64,000 nucleotides of DNA from CAVOKN01 sp963696505. GTDB taxonomy: Bacteria; Pseudomonadota; Gammaproteobacteria; Burkholderiales; Rhodocyclaceae. Shown one piece after another: positions 60,085 through 64,000 of this stretch. The notes beneath the pieces are model-generated. The model did not search any database, was not told the origin of the DNA, and was given only the letters and a program-made list of their open reading frames with translations. The stretch is from NCBI GenBank assembly GCA_963696505.1, contig CAVOKN010000018.1, positions 1-64,000 of the forward strand. Direction: 5' to 3'. The position numbers were made by a program, and so were the translations under genes. Each line of letters begins with the position of its first letter. Positions within the stretch are counted from its first letter, which is position 1.

Positions 60085-60830
60085 CGCTGCTGAAAGAGCT
60101 TCCGTTCACGCTGCTGCAGTTCTACGCCACGGCGCCCTACGCCTGCTCCTACCTGCCGAATCGCACCGCCCGCTCCCAGGTCGCCACCCCCAGCCACATG
60201 ATCGACGCCGGGATGTACGGGGAGCTGGTGCGCAACGGATTCCGGCGCAGCGGCGTGTTCACCTACCGACCCTACTGCGACGCCTGCCGCGCCTGCGTCC
60301 CGGTGCGCATCCCGGTGGCACGCTTCGAGCCGGCGCGCAACCAGCGCCGCGCGCTGCAGCGCCACCACGACCTGGTGGCGCGGGAGCTGCCGCTCGCCTT
60401 CCGCGAGGAACACTACGCCCTCTACCAGTGCTACCAGGCGGCGCGCCACAGTGGCGGCGGCATGGATCAGGACAGCCGCGAGCAGTACGCCCACTTCCTG
60501 CTGCAAAGCCACGTCGACTCCCGATTGGTGGAGTTCCGCGAAGGCGATCTGCTGCGCATGATCTGCATCGTCAACGTGCTGTCGGACGGCCTGTCCTCGG
60601 TCTACACTTTTTTCGACCCCGATCTGCCCGGCGCCAGCTTCGGCACCTACTGCATCGTGTGGCAGGTGGAGCAGTGTCGCGTCCTGGGCCTGCCCTATCT
60701 CTATCTGGGCTACTGGATCCGGGAAAGCCGCAAGATGTCCTACAAGGCGAGCTTCCGGCCCCTGGAAGGCCGCGTCAACGGCCTCTGGCGGGAACTCGGC
60801 GACAAGGATCTGGCGCTCGACGGCGCCTGA
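60081..60830 (+). CDS. bpt: Aspartate/glutamate leucyltransferase (arginyltransferase-like, Ate/Bpt)
   Basis: 249 residues from the ATG at 60081 (MTLLKELPFTLLQFYATAPY). It adds Leu to proteins with N-terminal Asp/Glu. The N-terminal ATE_N domain has the Cys motifs YACSYLPNRTARSQ and YCDACRACVPVRIPV; the C-terminal ATE_C domain has SVYTFFDPDLPGASFGTY and YWIRESRKMSYKASFRPLE. Length matches the bacterial family. The pair aat-bpt is common in beta- and gammaproteobacteria and unites the two bacterial N-degron transferases. Confidence 0.92.
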   Translation: MTLLKELPFTLLQFYATAPYACSYLPNRTARSQVATPSHMIDAGMYGELVRNGFRRSGVFTYRPYCDACRACVPVRIPVARFEPARNQRRALQRHHDLVARELPLAFREEHYALYQCYQAARHSGGGMDQDSREQYAHFLLQSHVDSRLVEFREGDLLRMICIVNVLSDGLSSVYTFFDPDLPGASFGTYCIVWQVEQCRVLGLPYLYLGYWIRESRKMSYKASFRPLEGRVNGLWRELGDKDLALDGA

Positions 60831-60842
60831 CTTTGCGGCGCG

Positions 60843-61757
60843 TCAGCGCGCCTTCGCAACGCTGATTCGGAACAATTCCGGCGACGCCGCGGTGACGGTG
60901 TCGTCGTAGGCATGCTGCGCCTTGCCGAACAGGGCGCGTATCCGTTTCACATAGGCCCGGGTCTCGGCATAGGGCGGAACGCCCCGATAGCGATTGACCG
61001 CGCCCTCGCCGGCGTTGTATCCGGCGGCCACCAGTTCCACGTCGCCACGAAAGTAGGCGAGTAGCCAGCGCAGATAGGCCAGGCCACCGCGGATGTTCTG
61101 CGCCGGATCGAAGGGCTTCTTGACGTTGAAGCGTTCGGCCGTCTCGGGGATGAGCTGCATCAGGCCCTGGGCGTTCTTGGGCGAGCGGGCCCCGGACTGG
61201 AAGTTGGATTCCGCGCGGATCACCGCCAGCGCGAGCTGCGGGCTGACGCCGTACTGCGGCCCCAGCTTGGTCACCAGATCGACGACCTTGCGCTGGGCCA
61301 CCGTTGCAGGCACGAAGACCTTCTCCGATTCGGGGCCGGATTCGACCACTGCCTTCTCGCGCATGCATTCCGGCAACGAGGCCACCGGTTCGCCGACATG
61401 GCGCAACATACGCGCGGCCTGTTCATGCCCCTGCTCCGCCGCCGCACGGAAGAAGAACGCGGCCAGCGCATCGTCGCGCGGCAGGCCGCGACCGTTGGCG
61501 TGCATCCAGCCGAGGTTGAATTGGGCTTCCGGATCGCCAAGCCGCGCCGCCTCGCAGTAGAGTTCAGCAGCTTTCGGCAGGTCTTTCGCTACCCCTTCGC
61601 CGTGTTCCAGCAAGACCGCCTGCGTGCGCAGCGCCACGGCGTGGGCGTAGCTCAGCGCGGGATTCTCCAACTGTGCCCAAGCCGGGCCAGCCGCAAGGCA
61701 CAGTGCCAGCACCGCCGCTCGGCGCAGCTTGCGGGGCGGGGCGAGGCCGTCTTTCAT
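60843..61757 (-). CDS. Lytic transglycosylase with Sel1-like repeats
   Basis: 304 residues, signal peptide 1-28 (ending GPAWA). Two or three Sel1-type repeats (about 50-125: AAELYCEAARLGDPEAQFNLGWMHANG, AAFFFRAAAEQGHEQAARML) are followed by an SLT domain (about 160-290) with the catalytic Glu in AVIRAESNF, then ARSPKNAQGLMQLIPETAERF and LVAAGYNAGEGAVNRYRGVPPYAET. It cleaves peptidoglycan in the periplasm. It is convergent with bpt. Confidence 0.93.
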   Translation of the reverse strand: MKDGLAPPRKLRRAAVLALCLAAGPAWAQLENPALSYAHAVALRTQAVLLEHGEGVAKDLPKAAELYCEAARLGDPEAQFNLGWMHANGRGLPRDDALAAFFFRAAAEQGHEQAARMLRHVGEPVASLPECMREKAVVESGPESEKVFVPATVAQRKVVDLVTKLGPQYGVSPQLALAVIRAESNFQSGARSPKNAQGLMQLIPETAERFNVKKPFDPAQNIRGGLAYLRWLLAYFRGDVELVAAGYNAGEGAVNRYRGVPPYAETRAYVKRIRALFGKAQHAYDDTVTAASPELFRISVAKAR

Positions 61758-61760
61758 GGC

Positions 61761-62786
61761 TCAGGCGGCGGCGAACCGCTCAACGTACCAGGGCATCGCA
61801 GCACGCAACCCCTCGCGCAGCCGGTGGGTCGGTTCATAGCCCAGCAGGCGCCGCGCCTTGGAGATGTCGGCCTGGGAGTGGCGCACATCCCCGGGCCTGA
61901 AGTCGCGGTGCGCCGCTCGCAGCTCCGCGAGTCCCGGCACGATGCGCCGCAATTCTTCCTGCAGCATCTCGAACAGCTCGTTGAGGGACGTGCGATCGTC
62001 CAGCGCGACGTTGTAAACCTGATTCACCGCCGCCGGATCCTCTGCCGCGGCCGCCAGCAGGTTGGCCTGCACCGCGTTGTCGATGTAGCAGAAATCTCGG
62101 CTCGTCTCGCCGTCACCGTTGATCGCCGCCTCCTCGCCCAGCAGCATCGCACGCACCCAGCGCGGAATCACCGCCGCATAAGCGCCGTCGGGATCCTGGC
62201 GCGCGCCGAAAATGTTGAAGTAGCGCAGGCCGATGCTCTGGGTGCCGTAGCAGCGGCCGAACACCTCGGCATAGAGCTCGTTCACCAGTTTGGTAACGGC
62301 ATAAGGCGAGAGCGGGCGGCCGGTCACGTCTTCCACCTTGGGCAGCGCCGGATGGTCGCCGTAGGTGGAACTGGAGGCGGCGTAGACGAAGCGCCGCACA
62401 CCGGCCTCGCGCGAAGCCACCAGCATGTTGAGAAAACCGTCCACATTGGCACCGTTGGTGGCGACGGGATCGGCCAGCGAGCGCGGCACCGAGCCCAGTG
62501 CCGCCTGGTGCAGCACGACCTGAACGCCGACGCAGGCTTCGCGGCAGGCAAGCGGATCGCGAATGTCGGCTTCGAAGAAGCGGTGCCGCTGCCATGCTTC
62601 TGCTCCCGCCGCCTCGCGCACCTCGTCCAGATTGCGGCGGTGGCCGGTGGCGAAGTTGTCGAGCCCCACCACCTCCTGGCCCAGTTCCAGCAGCGCCTGC
62701 GTGAGGTGCGAGCCGATGAAGCCGGCGCTGCCCGTCACCAGCCAGCGCAGCGGACGCTGCGTCAAACCGGCGGCGCACCTCGGCAA
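61761..62786 (-). CDS. NAD-dependent sugar-nucleotide epimerase (UDP-GlcNAc/GlcA 4-epimerase-like)
   Basis: About 341 residues in this frame, SDR family: WLVTGSAGFIGSHLTQALL (GxxGxxG), ASSSTYGDHPALPK (Ser), SPYAVTKLVNELYAEVF (YxxxK), and LRYFNIFGARQDPDGAYAAVI. Most like WbpP/TviC-type epimerases of polysaccharide synthesis. The start is unclear: TTG at 62786 or 62765 are possible in frame. A better N-terminus, MSRIAEVRRRFDAAS from an ATG at 62796, lies in another frame and would join at one extra base near 62755 to give 344 residues. The stop lies 3 bp before the lytic transglycosylase start. Confidence 0.88.
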   Translation of the reverse strand: MPRCAAGLTQRPLRWLVTGSAGFIGSHLTQALLELGQEVVGLDNFATGHRRNLDEVREAAGAEAWQRHRFFEADIRDPLACREACVGVQVVLHQAALGSVPRSLADPVATNGANVDGFLNMLVASREAGVRRFVYAASSSTYGDHPALPKVEDVTGRPLSPYAVTKLVNELYAEVFGRCYGTQSIGLRYFNIFGARQDPDGAYAAVIPRWVRAMLLGEEAAINGDGETSRDFCYIDNAVQANLLAAAAEDPAAVNQVYNVALDDRTSLNELFEMLQEELRRIVPGLAELRAAHRDFRPGDVRHSQADISKARRLLGYEPTHRLREGLRAAMPWYVERFAAA

Positions 62787-62796
62787 TGCGGCTCAT

Positions 62797-63211
62797 GATC
62801 CCTCGCATCCGCCGAACGGCAATGCAGGGCACAGCCGGTGCCGAACCCAGTCTCCAACTTCGCGCTGCGACGGGCCAAACCGATTCGCTCGATACGGGTC
62901 GCCGACGGCCACCACCAGCGGCCCTCCGGCACAGTCCAGTCCAACAACGACCCCGGCTGCCATGTTCATGTCATCTCCATGCCGATTCCACGATTCGGGC
63001 TTCGCGCTCCGGCCCGCCGCCATGGCAGGAATGATCACACCACGCCGCCGGGCATCCTGTGACCGAATGCTTCATGGCGGCACGGTGCCGGAACACCCGG
63101 ACGCGCTCGCTCGACGTCCGGCCAGGGATGAGATAGCGCCCCGCCGGACAAAACAACGGCGGGCGGGGCGCCGGGGCGGCAAGACCGCCGCAGCGGGACC
63201 CTACTCCGGTG
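62797..63211. other. Intergenic region before the polysaccharide gene, no gene recognised
   Basis: About 415 bp. Short frames on both strands have no recognisable domain. At 63140-63173 cgccccgcc and ggcggg/ggggcg sequences form an inverted repeat that could terminate the glycosyltransferase gene, whose stop is at 63212. Confidence 0.5.
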
Positions 63212-64000
63212 TCACTGAGCGCCCTTGCCCGTAAGGACCACGCCGATGGTCTCGAACATGACCACGATGTCGAGGAACAGGCTGTGGTTCTTGACGTAGT
63301 AGAGGTCGTATTGCAGCTTCTGCACCGCATCGTCAACCGAGGCACCGTAGTGGTAGCGCACCTGCGCCCAACCCGTCACACCCGGCTTGACGCTGTGGCG
63401 CACCGCGTAATAGGGGATATCCGCGATCAGTTGGTCCACGAAGAACGGCCGCTCCGGGCGCGGCCCCACGAGACTCATGTCGCCCTTGAGCACGTTGAGG
63501 ATCTGCGGCAGTTCGTCGATGCGCAGCTTGCGGATGATGCGCCCGATGCGCGTTGCCCGGTCGTCGTTCGACCTGGCCCAGCGCGGCTTGCCGTCGCGCT
63601 CGGCGTCGTTGCGCATGCTGCGGAACTTGATGACGCGGAAGGTCCGCCCGCCCTGCCCGACGCGCTCCTGGCGGTAGAACACCGGCGCGCCGTCTTCGAG
63701 CAGGATCAGCAGCGCAGTCACGAGCATGATCGGCCAGGCGAGCGCCAGCAGCAGCAGGGCGGCAACGATGTCGAACAGGCGCTTGACGAGACTGCGCACG
63801 AACCCCTGGCGGAAGCCGTCACCGAAGATCATCCAGCTCGCGCGCAAGGAATCGAGTCGCAGCTGGCCCAGCGAGCGTTCGAAGTAGCTTGAGAGATCCA
63901 GCACCCTCACCCCCGCAAGCTTGCAGTCCAGCAGTTGTCGCAGGGGCAGCACCCCGCCACGCCGTTCGCGCACGGCCACCACCACCTCGTCGACACCCAA
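63212..64000 (-). CDS. Undecaprenyl-phosphate sugar phosphotransferase, 5' end outside the window
   Basis: 262 C-terminal residues, still open at the window edge. It contains the end of a CoA-binding-like domain (to about residue 40) and a bacterial sugar transferase domain (about 70-262): KRLFDIVAALLLLALAWPIM (TM), FYRQERVGQGGRTFRVIKFRSM, LRKLRIDELPQILNVLKGDMSLVGPRPERP, and KPGVTGWAQVRYHYG. It is a WcaJ/EpsB-type initiator that transfers a sugar-phosphate to the lipid carrier in exopolysaccharide synthesis. With the nearby epimerase it marks the edge of a polysaccharide locus. Confidence 0.93.
   Translation of the reverse strand: MGVDEVVVAVRERRGGVLPLRQLLDCKLAGVRVLDLSSYFERSLGQLRLDSLRASWMIFGDGFRQGFVRSLVKRLFDIVAALLLLALAWPIMLVTALLILLEDGAPVFYRQERVGQGGRTFRVIKFRSMRNDAERDGKPRWARSNDDRATRIGRIIRKLRIDELPQILNVLKGDMSLVGPRPERPFFVDQLIADIPYYAVRHSVKPGVTGWAQVRYHYGASVDDAVQKLQYDLYYVKNHSLFLDIVVMFETIGVVLTGKGAQ

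Noticed and set aside
59370..60830. A genuine bifunctional Aat-Bpt enzyme
   Set aside because: A one-base shift restores a normal Aat end and a 4-bp gene overlap, which is the simpler reading.
1..64000. CRISPR arrays, rRNA genes or a replication origin
   Set aside because: No regularly spaced direct repeats, no rRNA-like segments and no DnaA-box cluster were seen on reading the window.

Overview
The window looks like a chromosomal piece of a high-GC betaproteobacterium, most likely Rhodocyclales (Azoarcus/Thauera/Aromatoleum-like). The reasons are the strong G/C third-position bias, the adjacent aat and ate (bpt) genes, the acs/symporter-kinase acetate cluster, and paired Mrp antiporter operons. 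The genus is inferred from gene content only.

Region 1 (1-12,836) is the right end of a genomic island integrated at tRNA-Ser(GGA). It is a nest of mobile DNA. A DUF4338/DruA-like gene and an IS66 tnpC face IS66 tnpA-tnpB convergently. The tnpB gene is split by a 3.5-kb three-recombinase (RIT) element with 34-bp terminal inverted repeats, a 32-bp palindrome at one end and a 6-bp target duplication. Next come a DUF1173 gene coupled to a catalytically degenerate tyrosine-recombinase-like gene, an AlpA-type regulator, and a P4-type integrase split by an ISL3-family IS with an 8-bp duplication. Removing either insertion restores its host gene exactly in frame. The left end of the island lies outside the window.

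Region 2 (13-30 kb) is core metabolism: pgl, zwf and an internally deleted gnd remnant, then an acetate module. The module holds acs, a small membrane protein, a CrbS-like symporter-kinase, a receiver protein, a PAS/kinase-like protein fused to a DEDDh exonuclease, a CBS-nucleotidyltransferase, and a DUF4212/SSS symporter pair. YqhA and class I fumarase are divergent from acs.

Region 3 (30-34.5 kb) has a secreted glycerophosphodiester phosphodiesterase, a VpsR-like regulator without the GAFTGA loop, a small metallopeptidase and a DUF456 protein.

Region 4 (34.5-48 kb) is the most striking part: one almost gap-free minus-strand operon of two complete Mrp Na+/H+ antiporters (mnhAB-C-D-E-F-G followed by mnhA-B-C-D-E-F-G) that ends with a NaChBac-type voltage-gated sodium channel. 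A CaxA-type Ca2+/Na+ exchanger lies upstream. GC-rich palindromic repeats have entered mnhE2 and mnhD2 in frame.

Region 5 (48-64 kb) carries prpE, a REC-degenerate GGDEF protein, acuI, a secreted hypothetical protein, an Fe3+ ABC transporter split into separate units with putative Fur sites, a secreted HAD-nucleotidase/EEP-nuclease fusion, aat-ate, a Sel1-lytic transglycosylase, a sugar-nucleotide epimerase and the start of a polysaccharide locus.

Five chromosomal genes (crbS, mnhAB2, the HAD-EEP gene, aat, the epimerase) each appear to need a single-base correction to give a full-length product. This could be real decay or consensus error, and should be settled before conclusions are drawn from apparent fusions or splits.
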